A stretch of DNA of 27,424 nucleotides from Intoshia linei (lineage: Eukaryota > Orthonectida > Rhopaluridae), in assembly GCA_001642005.1 (NCBI GenBank), contig LWCA01000439.1, positions 1-27,424 on the forward strand. The letters are read 5' to 3'. The notes under the pieces are model-generated. The model was not told the DNA's origin. It did no database searches and was given only the letters and a program-made list of their open reading frames with translations. Both the position numbers and the translations under genes were made by a program. Shown one piece after another: positions 1-9,008 of the stretch; positions within the stretch are counted from its first letter, which is position 1, and every line of letters begins with the position of its first letter.

Positions 1-230
1 CCTTTCCAATCATATATAATAATCCATATATGTACTTTATTTAACATTTCTATTCACCTTCAAATATGCCCATTTTAGGCACCTTTTCAAACTTTAGGCT
101 TATTTTAAAAAAAAATTTGGACGTGATGCAAAAACACTGATTATACATTTTGTTCAGAATAAAAATCTCTTTCAGGTACACTAAATTTTATTCTTGCACC
201 TCAAAAAAGTTGTTATTTTGTTGGGCAGTG
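1..230. mobile_element. End of a Tc1/mariner-like element (cut by window start)
   Basis: The segment ends at 230 with GTTATTTTGTTGGGCAGTG, whose reverse complement CACTGCCCAACAAAATAAC has the form of a Tc1-type terminal repeat, and it is followed by TA (231-232). RepA copy 3 has the uninterrupted sequence at this point: its TAATATATTAAAAATT (from 22459) continues exactly as 231 onward here. This is therefore one end of a Tc1-like insertion into RepA copy 1. The other end lies outside the window. I see no transposase coding in these 230 bases. Confidence 0.6.
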
Positions 231-324
231 TAATATATTAAAAATTATTTTTCACCGGGAATGCGTAGATTTCCTAAATTTAAATTTTGTATTTATATCA
301 ACTGGAATAAGCTCTATCAGCATA

Positions 325-1234
325 CACTACGTTCCAAATTATTAGGTAAGTGTTGAAATATGGCATTTCATTGAAATATGCCTTAAAGCTGTTAAAATTT
401 AACATTTTTTTACGTTAAACTCGTAGACCTTGTGAAAGAACATCTTCGAAATTTCAAAAAAATAATAAAATTAGTTGACGAGTTTTTAAAATATATTGGT
501 TTTTGACCGTTCCAAATTATTAGGTAAATTATACAATTAATCACTTATATATATATGTATATTATATATAATATATCCGGTCCATCTAAAGTCGCTCATC
601 CGTAAATATAACTTTCGAAAAATCAATCTTCATATATTTACGAGCCCATTCGACTCTTCTATGTTTATGTTGGTTGCTAAGAAGTGGTCTTGTTTTGGCT
701 TTAACGGATTTTGCGATTCTATTTAGTGCACGGCATCTTGATGTTCGAGGGATTGTAGGCAAACCAGCTGACCGAAAAAGTTTTTTTGATGACGATAATG
801 GTTTCTTTGCAAGTTCCAATAACAATCTTCGGTATCCTCATGTAGTCAGTCCTTTGATACCGCCTTTAGGTTTTCGCGCCCTTTTTCGTTCAAAGTTCAG
901 AGTGTATTTCTTTATCGTCCTTACATTCCTCTCGATTTTTGACGCAATTTTGTAAAGACTATTACCTTCACTCAAAAGTTTGGTAATTTTGGTTTTTTCG
1001 TCCTTTGTAAGGTCTTTTTTTTGCCCATTATTTATTTACTTAATAATTTGGAACATCAATTAATTAAAAATGTTAATTAATTACTTTATCCTTGACGATA
1101 CACAAAATTTAAAAAACTTCAATCTCGTAAAAAATATTATAAGTTTAATTACTTAGCAAAAAAAATTATCAATGTAAACAGTAAACCATAGTGTTCGGCA
1201 AAACGTGACTTAACTAATAACTTAGAACGCAGTG
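325..1234. mobile_element. Internally deleted Tc1-like element of IR/DR type
   Basis: The left terminus at 325 (CACTACGTTCCAAATTATTA) and the reverse complement of the right terminus ending at 1234 (CACTGCGTTCTAAGTTATTA) form an inverted repeat. TA flanks it on both sides (323-324 and 1235-1236). Each arm carries a second direct copy of the core GTTCCAAATTATTA: about 180 bp inside on the left (509) and in inverted form about 180 bp inside on the right (ending 1053). That is the inverted/direct-repeat arrangement of some Tc1 elements. At 910 bp it is shorter than a usual full-length element, because the transposase 3' half is missing. RepA copy 3 shows the empty site at 22551. Confidence 0.85.
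571..1028 (-). pseudogene. Tc1-like transposase, N-terminal half, broken
   Basis: Reading leftward from an ATG at 1026-1028, the frame shifts in a poly-A run just after the start. A Tc1-type N-terminus follows (LTKDEKTKITKLLSEGNSLY, then TIKKY), with a helix-turn-helix pattern. A TGA near 838 breaks the frame. Downstream comes the second DNA-binding half and the typical stretch HRRVEWARKYMKIDFSKVIF, then TDE with the second catalytic region. A further single-base frameshift near 590 precedes a LDGPD-like motif, after which an AT microsatellite (541-575) replaces the rest. Three lesions and loss of the C-terminal catalytic part make it inactive. Family assignment is secure. Confidence 0.85.
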
Positions 1235-1941
1235 TAATCCTTTTTTTAAATTTTCTGACCGTTAATTAAGTCATATTTTTTGTTTTAATATAATATTTCG
1301 GAAAAAAAAATATGAATACTAAAATACTTTTTTGACCGTGAAGTCGTCACTTATTCGGATTGAAATTTTTATGTGTGTTAACATGATACAACTGTACCTA
1401 CCTGTAAATTTTTTGAAATTCTAGGGCTGTTTTCATAAAAAAAGAAGGGTAATCTAAAGTTTTTGAAATTCTAGGGCTGTTTTCAAAAAAAAAGGAAGGA
1501 CAATTTGTGGTTTTGGCCCTGAAGATATAATATTTTTAAATTCTCCAACTCGTTTGATTTTCAAAAAGAGGGACAACAGGGGTTTTTAATCCTTAAGATG
1601 TGAAATTGGGAGGTTGAAATTTATCTGATTATACGTCCCGGAAAAAACCGTAATTGAAATGTGGTCTTTAAAAAATTCTAAGAGTGCTAGTTATTTCATT
1701 AAAGTCAGACACACATACAAACAAAAATCGCGTCGCATTTTATATAAGTTAAGATTTTACGGTTAAACACTCACTCTGTAATACAGTGTGTATAATCAAT
1801 TAAAAAGTCGATTCTCGGCAGATCTAGCTGTTTGTACGTAAGTATATAACAGTCAAACTAGTGTAAATAAATTACCTTGTTTCAGAAAGATTTTTCACAT
1901 TGAGAGGTTGAACAATATTAATATACTTTATTTTATTTAAG

Positions 1942-2189
1942 TTGATTGGAGAATTTAATGGAACGTGGATTTGTCTTTTTCGTCTCGGTAATGGATTTCT
2001 ATATACATTTATGGCATTTTTTAATATATATTTATTTTTTATTTTTTTTATAGTCTAATTGATATAGTGATTCAAATGTATTCACGTATTAGCGTGATGG
2101 CAGACCCGAATCTACTAAGCTCGATGCAAAAAAATATTCTTGAAAATGAAAAATTGGTTCCAAATTTTTTTCGGTATTACCATTTTTGA
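1942..2189 (+). CDS. Unrecognised gene, last two exons (5' part missing)
   Basis: Two exon-like blocks join in phase: 1942-1987 (acceptor TTTAAG before it; ends CTC G before GTAATG) and 2068-2189 (after GATATAG), ending in TGA at 2187-2189. The join reads FNGTWICLFRL, then VIQMYSRISVMADPNLLSSM and a lysine/glutamate-rich tail to the stop. I do not recognise the protein. An alternative acceptor at 2054 leaves the frame open but mismatches the upstream phase. No in-phase upstream exon is visible before the RepA terminus at about 1870, so the 5' portion may have been cut off by the repeat or lies farther upstream. It converges on the gene at 2365-3141. The splice model is by eye only. Confidence 0.35.
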
Positions 2190-2364
2190 ATATGTACCCG
2201 ATTTTGTCGAATTACATAAATATGTACACTGTACAACAGTAGAGGTGTTGAATAACTATTCAATAACTATTCGTTTTATTTGACGACAAACTAGAACCCA
2301 CACGTACCGGCATTTATCAGTTATTCCCGCCGTGTCCGTCAACACTTCTAATTAAATTAAATCA

Positions 2365-3141
2365 TTACACTGCTTTTCTTGTGAATTTGTTTTCGATAAT
2401 GAGTATTTTGGTATTGCTATTGTCTTCATCTACCTAATTTAAAAAAACACGTTATATTGATAAAAATAGGAAAATTAACGTTTTTTTCTTTATTTTGATA
2501 CTCGTATATATCATGATCCATTTTAAAAGTAACATTGGTTGCTTCGTTGGTTAAAGTTTTGTCAATCATGGTTACTTGATTTCTGATATTTTGGAAATTT
2601 ACTTTGGTTTGAGCTATTTGTAATTCCTTACAAATGGTACTTTTCATATTGTAATTTGATAAAATTGGAGAATTTTTATATTTACTAAAAAATTATAAAT
2701 ACAAATGTACATTGTACAATCTACACTATATTACTATTCATGAATAATAAATAAGAATTGGGTATTACCAATTTTTTCTAAGTTTAAGATTCTTAAACAT
2801 AAAAATTAAATTATTGTCTTGTGTTTTTATCTATACATGTTTTATTTTTATTAGAATATTAATATATACCTCTTTTTCCATAACAATTTTATCTGTAACA
2901 TTATCAACGTTCATTAATAATTTGTTTAATGCATGATCAGCTGGAGCTACAGAAATTTTGCTACTTTTGAAAATTGGTATCCTAAAAATGGTAATTCACA
3001 TTTTTTTTAAATTTTTTAGCCATTAAATTTTTTTGGTTAAAAATACAAGTTTAATATGTACTGATTAGATTCGATTGTATTTTGATGGTGGATAATATAT
3101 TTTGTCCAGCACAAAAAGTCTTTTAATGATTTTTGTTCCAT
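2365..3141 (-). CDS. Unrecognised 162-aa helical protein, five exons including a microexon
   Basis: Exons on the minus strand: 3062-3141 (ATG), 2870-2981, 2769-2791, 2480-2684 and 2365-2433 (TAA at 2365-2367). All joins keep phase and use GT..AG introns of 80, 78, 84 and 46 nt. The product begins MEQKSLKDFLCWTKY, continues through a segment with ISVAPADHALNKLLMNVDNV, a charged stretch MEKENLKLRKN (partly from the 23-nt microexon), and a long region with QIAQTKVNFQNIRNQVTMID. It ends in KFTRKAV. The composition is polar with heptad-like hydrophobics, suggesting a small helical or coiled-coil subunit of a complex. I see no signal peptide or membrane segment. I do not recognise the family. The microexon acceptor (TTTAAG) is the weakest junction. 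Confidence 0.6.
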
Positions 3142-3761
3142 TTTTCACCAATTGTTAAAAAAATTGATTTCAATGATTTATATAAAATTATTGAGTTTAT
3201 ATTATATACAGCGTTACTACGATTAAATTTTATTAAACAAAACATTGATCATAATTATTTTTAATTTTTAATTGAGGTAAAATTATTGTACATAAAAAAT
3301 TGCTGATTAATTATAATACAAACCATCAAAATAAACAGTGTTATTTTGTTGGGTTTTTAAATCAATTTTAAATTATTCCTTTAATTATGTTCTCATAAAC
3401 CTACATTTTTTAATTATTTGATTATAATTATCATTGTATAATTTTCATTTTATATTGAATGTGAATTAGTGCATTGGTACATTTCATATACATATAAAAA
3501 TTTTTTTTTATCAATATTATCATTAATTATTATTAATGATAATTTGTGATAACTTTTTTGATGGCTTGTATGGAAGCTCATTTTAAACATAATTTAAAAA
3601 TTTTATTCAATTTTTATTTATTGAAATTGAAATTAAAAAACTACCTGTCGAAAAGTGACCTCTGAACAATTTTAACTGATATTGATAAAATAAATTTTCA
3701 TATTTTACTTAAAAAAATTTACAAGTACACTCCTTACTTATATAAAGTAATTTAGTTAAAA
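3142..3761. other. Intergenic, no gene seen
   Basis: AT-rich sequence with stops in all frames and no exon-like block. It contains one perfect palindrome, listed separately, and GTTATTTTGTTGGG at 3341, which resembles the Tc1-type terminus at 212-225 and may be a relic. Confidence 0.5.
3516..3543. repeat. Perfect 12-bp inverted repeat (hairpin)
   Basis: ATTATCATTAAT and ATTAATGATAAT are exact reverse complements separated by a 4-base loop, TATT. It lies in non-coding sequence about 375 bp upstream of the 2365-3141 gene start. It has no T-run or other mark of a bacterial terminator, and may be chance or a MITE relic in such AT-rich DNA. Confidence 0.6.
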
Positions 3762-3878
3762 ATGGCGAACATTGAGTTGAGCGATATTCATTTTATCGAT
3801 GTATTGTTGAAGCGATACAACTTAGACTCTAAGTTGTATAAAATATATGTAATAAGACATAATCATAAATTTTACTAA
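3762..3878 (+). CDS. Small ORF, possible first exon of a repeat-interrupted gene
   Basis: An ATG in good context (AAAATGGCG) opens 38 codons, MANIELSDIHFIDVLLKRY and onward, to TAA at 3876-3878. A TATAAAG lies about 20 bp upstream. Its codon use looks more protein-like than the surrounding sequence. A donor-like AA/GTTGTA at 3816 would be in phase with an acceptor at 5365 (TTTTTTAG), joining it to the exon-like block 5366-5711 across a 1.5-kb intron filled by an inverted repeat. That join is speculative. Confidence 0.2.
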   Translation: MANIELSDIHFIDVLLKRYNLDSKLYKIYVIRHNHKFY

Positions 3879-3895
3879 TTTTATCATAATATTTA

Positions 3896-5340
3896 TTTTT
3901 TGACGCAATTTTTAAAGATTTTAATATAGTGTTATGAACAAGATTTGGTAGGTTTTTTAAGGGTAGTTTTTTTTGATCCAATTTTTAAGATTATGAAAAA
4001 CATTTTAGGACTAAAATTCGGTAGGGTTTTTAAGCCAATTTTTTTTGACCAATTTTTAACGATTATGACGATAATTCAAGTCACAAGATATTGTACGGTT
4101 TTTTAAAAAATTTTTTTTTCACTTAATTTTTAAATATTTTAGATATTAAATATATAATTTTTAGACTAAAATTTTGTAGAGTTATTAAGGGATCTTAAAA
4201 TCTTTAAAAATTAGTTTCAAAAAAAATTTCGTTAACCCTTTTACTGTCTGATGAAATTTTATGTACTATCACCATAAGTCTGGAATTTATGTTTTATTAA
4301 TTAATTTAAACTTGTATTATTTTTAAATTATCTATGTGAAAATGTATAAATATAAAAGAATAAAGTTTTTAAAAATTATGCTGTATATATCATAGAACAG
4401 TGGTTCCCAAAAATATATATCGTCGGCCCTCCTCACAGTATACAAATATTTTTAGAAAAGATCAATTAGTACAAAATAGTGAATATGTTTATTATATTAT
4501 TATAACAGCGGTTAGAAAGCATGTAAAAAATTTTTCCATAAAAAAATAATTAGATGTGTAAAAGTATTTACATATATTATTAATATTTATGTTAATAATG
4601 AAGTTTATTTCAAGTGTAAATAAACTAAATTTTAATTATGATAAAACATCACAAATTTTAAATTTAAAAACAATTTTAGTTTATTTTGAGTAAATTTTAA
4701 GCCAACATTTTTGTATTCGTGATCATAGATAAGTAGCTTTGGCTTTAAATTTAATACCAAATTAACTAAAATTGATAGTAGTACTGTAATATGGTAGACT
4801 AATTAAAGGAAAAATTGATGTGAGCAGTTAATTAAAATAATTAATTAGCTAAATCTCGTAAGGGTTAATATTATTTAAATTTATTATAATCCTAAATTAA
4901 TCCGAATTTCAAGAATATATTAATTAACTTATGTAAATATTAAATCAAATTAAGGTTAACGATACTAATTTAATTTTAAAATTTTTCTTAAATTTGCGCC
5001 CCCCTCAGACTCCGTAGCCCCCTCTGGTGGGCCCAAGCCACCCATTTGGGAACCAATGTCATAGAATACACAGACGTGTGAAGTGAAATTGCTGTGTATA
5101 GTATAGAATACATAAACAGTGAAAGGGTTAAAATACCTACAAAATCATGGGACCCAAATTATCGTCAAAATCTTTAAAAACTCTACCAAATCTTTGTCCC
5201 AAAATTCCCTTTAAAATCTTAAAAATTGGTCAAAAGAAACTTCCCTTAAAAACCCTAACAAATCTTGGCTTTAAAATTATCTTACAATATTTCAAAATAG
5301 GGTTAAAAAATTTTCCCTAAAGAAACTCACGCAAATTTCG
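3896..5340. repeat. Large inverted repeat with tandem-repeat arms
   Basis: The left arm (about 3898-4260) and the right arm (about 5105-5340) are inverted copies. GATTTGGTAGG, TTTTTAAGGG and CCAATTTTTAAGATT on the left reappear as reverse complements on the right, and GTTAACCCTTTTACTGT (4233) pairs with ACAGTGAAAGGGTTAA (5117). Within each arm a unit of roughly 70 bp (GGTAGG-TTTTTAAG-TTTTTTGACCAATTTTTAA) is repeated degenerately. The loop contains the 661-bp hAT MITE at 4398-5058; without it the loop would be only about 200 bp. This looks like a foldback-type element. The exact ends are uncertain. Confidence 0.6.
4398..5058. mobile_element. hAT-type MITE, 661 bp, with 8-bp target duplication
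   Basis: The element starts CAGTGGTTCCCAAA at 4398 and ends TTTGGGAACCAATG at 5058, an inverted repeat with one mismatch, of the form found at hAT termini. An exact 8-bp direct repeat, TCATAGAA, flanks it (4390-4397 and 5059-5066), the hallmark hAT target-site duplication. Near the ends are GC-richer subterminal blocks (GTCGGCCCTCC; CCCCTCTGGTGGGCCC). No transposase is encoded. It inserted into the loop of the older inverted repeat. Confidence 0.9.
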
Positions 5341-5365
5341 TGAAAAAATCAATATCATTTTTTAG

Positions 5366-5711
5366 GAAAATCTATGATTGTATCTCTCTAAGTATAGCTC
5401 CAACAATACATCGCTCACATGAATGTCATTTTAGAGCAGGGGTGCACAATTTTTCCATCAATTTTGCCGCAAAGCTACTTTACTCAATGATACTACGGTT
5501 GCAAAAAAAATTTAATTTGAAGTTGAGAGTTTAAATCCATTTTGAGAAAGTGGTTAAAGTCAAAAATGTAACGTTTTGATGAAAATATTTCCTTTGAATG
5601 TGAAGTAAAATAATATATTGCCAACGACCGCACATAAACGCTTTCTTGTCGAATGCGGCCGTAAGGCTACATGTTATGCACCACTGTTCTAGAGAATGGA
5701 AAAGTGAATAA
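5366..5711 (+). pseudogene. Exon-like ORF interrupted by a hAT MITE
   Basis: After a TTTTTTAG acceptor at 5365 a frame reads KIYDCISLSIAPTIHRSHEC. It is interrupted at 5437 by the MITE 5437-5686. Reading across the insertion site, the frame would continue a few codons to TAA at 5709-5711. It resembles coding sequence in composition but I recognise no family. It could be the last exon of a gene beginning at 3762. If it was ever translated, the MITE now replaces the C-terminus. Confidence 0.2.
5437..5686. mobile_element. hAT-type MITE, 250 bp
   Basis: The termini are CAGGGGTGCACAA at 5437 and TTATGCACCACTG ending at 5686; the reverse complement of the latter, CAGTGGTGCATAA, matches the left end except at two positions. 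The flanks TTTTAGAG (5429-5436) and TTCTAGAG (5687-5694) are an 8-bp duplication with one difference. It carries GC-rich subterminal sequence (GAATGCGGCCGTAAGGC) and no coding capacity. Its termini differ from the MITE at 4398, so it belongs to another hAT subfamily. Confidence 0.8.
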
Positions 5712-6001
5712 CCAAACATAACGAACAACACAAGACGACTCAAAACTACAGTATCTCATCGTAACATTTTAGTAAATAAAGTTATATTTTAGTTTTTGTA
5801 GAACATTTTTGTATGAAATTTTTAATATGGCAAGCTCTTCCACTAAAAATTTTCAAAAATTTTTCGTCTTTTCACGATTATCATAAAACTATCATACGCA
5901 ACTTTATCAGTATTTGGATCTACTTTATAAAATTTTGGAAACAGCCCTAGTGTACACATCGAAAACTACATTTCAAAATTATGTTTTAAAAATTTTATAA
6001 A

Positions 6002-9000
6002 ATGAAGAATTTAACTTTATATCTTGTAACTCTGATTGCAATAGCAACAATGTTGCAACACAAAACTTTTAGAGAATTTCTAATAGAGATAACAAAACAA
6101 CTAAAGTTAGTATCGCCGTAGATTTTAAATTTTTGATAGACCAGATTCGCATATGTCGGTCACTATGAATGAAAACTATGAAAATAGCCCAAAATTATCT
6201 CAAGTCATGTTAGACATTCACCAAAAAATACGAATGGTTAAACTAAAAAGCGCCATAAAGTTTTTTTTATTATGTTTAATGTTAACCTATTTCACAGTTA
6301 AATCAGAGTAATTACTAATAAAATTTAAAAAAATTTAAATTTATTTATAATTTAGAATTATAAATGTAATGAATGATTATTTATCATACAAGGGAAATTT
6401 TTTTATAATAATAATTCGAATTATGTTGGGATTGGGCATGATTCATAGTTTTACAAGCATACTAACGTGGATTTACAATTCCTCACAATTGCGTCAATAT
6501 TTTTTTAATTGGTACAAAAATTTTGAAAACACATTAAAAACCAATAATTCAATGAAACCAAAAACTGAGTCTATTGATGGTATGTATTTACATAATTAAT
6601 AATGTATAATTTTAATTTTAAAATAAATATAATTATATGGTCAGTAATTTTATCAAACACTAAATACTTAATGGAATTATTCTATTTTGAAAGAACGAAC
6701 AATAATGATATTCCCTGTTTGGCAAAATTACTTATCATGGTAAATACATAAATACACGATTTATAATCTAGTTTTTGGAAAATCTTACATGTTGGGAGAT
6801 TTGTCCATTTTAAACGGTTCGCGGTATGGTAATTTGTACAATAAAACTGAAAACGAACAAAAGCCATCGTTTATTATAAGTCTTAATCAAACTGGTAATT
6901 TTGTACCTCTTTTCTCAACTTTTTAATATTACCAATTTAAAATTTAATTTTTCAGATGAATTACAATGCATAAAGGGTAAATCACCAACCTCAATTTTAA
7001 AAGTGACAGGTATTATATTACACCAAAAATATTACATAGTACTCATTTTTAGATAAAAATATGTCGTCTTTCAAGGAAAAAAATGAAACTCTTGATAATA
7101 AAAATTGTAATTTACAAATTTTATACATGGATTAATATTAAATTTCATAGCATTTTGTACAAAAACTTTTCCTATCCCATCCATAAAATGTTGGACAAAT
7201 TTAAACAAATATAATTTAAATTCTTCCAAATTTGCTAAATTATCTCCACTTGTAGATATAAATGGTTCTATTCATCGAAAGGATAATGTTAAGCTGTCTA
7301 GTAATCACGTTAAAATGTTGGTTTTATTTATTTTAGAACAAAACGACAAAATTGATAGAATGATTAAGCAAAACATTTACAATAGATTTTCAAAAAATAA
7401 TACATGTAATTTACATGTTAGTTTCTATTTTTCTCATTTTGAATTATTATAATTTAGCCATTATGGAAAAAGAAAAGGTTACTTTTGTTAAGGAAAAAAA
7501 CACTCAAAGTGAAAAAATGAATGACAAAGATTATATGGATCTTATCAAGAGTAACTATATTTTAAATTTTTTAATTTTATTATTTTAATTTTTTTACATT
7601 TTAGAAAAACTACAAAATAAGGACAATTCACCTTGTAAAAGTAATATTGTGGAATCAAAACAAGATGAAAATTTATCTTTTAAAAAATCTGCGTCCTTTT
7701 CTTTAAAATCTCCCCAAAAATCCACAGTTTCTTTAGAAAATAAATCTGACGTATACATTTAAAAATTTTAATTTAATTTTTTATTTTATTTTCGTAAAAA
7801 TTTTTCTTTAGATTGCAATCAATATCAATACAAGTATAAACAATTTGGATTTTAAAATATTATCTTTAAAATTGGTAATTTAGAATATAATTGAAATATA
7901 ATTTAATGTTATATTTAGTGGATGAAAAATTATGTTTTTAAATTGATTATTTCGCAATATGAGTCTATCAAATTAAAATTAATTGAAATTGGATTTGATT
8001 CTGATAAAGGCATGTTTTTTGTTTATACTTATTGTTATTTTTAGAATTTGGAATTGGTGAATTTAATGTATTGTTGGAAAAAAATTTAATATCTTGTGAT
8101 GCAAATTGTCAAATAATTCAAAGATTATTAATCATATATCAAGGGAAAATTGATTATTTGTTTAAAGTCGTTACAAGTAAATTTTAGTATATTTATTTAT
8201 ATTGGCTCATTATGAATAAATTGATAAATTTTAGAATTTGCTCTGGATTTAACAAGTGAATCCAAAATTGAATGTCATTATCATAAAAAAAAATACACTA
8301 ATAAGGATTACCCTTGTGAATGTACTGTAATTTTTTAAAATTTCAATTTTAAATGACAATTTTTACCTACACTAGTTCTGCAATACGGTCCAAATCACCA
8401 TCTGAGCGTATTAATTTTTTTTTAAATTTTTTAAAATTAAAATTTCATATAATTAACATCTAACATTTATGTACATGTTAACAGGCCACAATGGACATTT
8501 CCGCTAGTTTTAAAAGTTTTATATTACATTAATTTGTTAATACATTGAATGTATTTTTTAGATCTTTTTGCATTGTTTTATTCTGTTTATGGATTCTAAA
8601 TTGATTGAAAATATCGATGGGTCACCTGCTTTTACAAATAATCATTATTTCATTGCTAAATGTATATTTATTGTATTTTAAAAAAATTACATTTTTTTAG
8701 CACCCACAGAAACAATTAAAACAAAAAAAACTGTAGTTTGCCTTTTAAATTATCCAAATCATTCCATCAAAATTGCATACAATTCTATTACTTATACCTT
8801 TACTAATGTATACTTTATTGTTTTAGTTTTACTTATTTATTTCTTAGAATGAATTTCAAATGTATTATGCCATTCTATTTTTCTTTTATTTGGTTAGAAC
8901 TCACCAGGAAGGGCATATCGGGTATTTTTTATACTACTATGCAAATGGAAGCTTTTTATCCTTTACTTATATAAAAATGCGTGCTTATTCACAAGATCAG

Positions 9001-9003
9001 TAA
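6002..9003 (+). CDS. Many-exon gene for a hydrophobic-headed, Lys-rich protein; possible SUN-domain protein
   Basis: Phase-consistent exons: 6002-6105, 6140-6307, 6356-6579, 6772-6894, 6956-7009, 7053-7106, 7152-7190, 7256-7300, 7337-7405, 7458-7550, 7605-7750, 7812-7874, 7919-8009 (GC donor), 8045-8176 and 8235-8326 or 8235-8321. Most introns are 34-65 nt. This gives about 499 residues. The N-terminus has three hydrophobic segments (LTLYLVTLIAIATML; AIKFFLLCLMLTYFTV; FFIIIIRIMLGLGMI), then a Lys/Ser/Asn-rich linker and KFALDLTSESKIECHYHKK. The 3' end is unsettled: candidate exons are 8376-8407, 8485-8515, 8562-8661, 8701-8807 and 8848-9003 (TAA 9001-9003), but the 8515/8562 joint breaks phase, and one path stops at 8597-8599. 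The order hydrophobic head, linker, FALDLTSES, and a C-terminal FTYIKMRAYS recalls SUN proteins of the inner nuclear membrane; this is weak inference. The gene is probably real; its family is not established. Confidence 0.5.
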
Positions 9004-9008
9004 TTGTG

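Larger units (their letters stand above)
233..1870 (+). repeat. RepA copy 1: dispersed TIR repeat, interrupted by Tc1 elements
   Basis: 233-324 and 1237-1430 match RepA copy 3 (22461-22735) and, inverted, copy 2 (10330-10650). Shared blocks include CACCGGGAATGCGTAGA, AACTGGAATAAGCTCTATCAG, and the stretch around GACCGTGAAGTCGTCAC at 1334. The segment 1530-1770 recurs at 24525-24770. The far end (about 1813-1870, with CGTAAGTATATAACAGTCAA) is an inverted copy of the beginning of copy 3 (21640-21700), so the family has terminal inverted repeats of roughly 55 bp. Inside, TTTGAAATTCTAGGGCTGTT occurs twice in tandem about 49 bp apart (1413 and 1462). No long coding frame is visible, which suggests a non-autonomous element. 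Confidence 0.7.

Noticed and set aside
674-955. 93-aa plus-strand ORF
   Set aside because: It is the antisense shadow of the Tc1 transposase reading frame on the minus strand.
5531-5743. 70-aa minus-strand ORF
   Set aside because: It spans most of the 250-bp hAT MITE and its flank, and shows no domain.
6682-6867. 61-aa minus-strand ORF
   Set aside because: It is antisense to the in-phase exon 6772-6894 of the many-exon gene.
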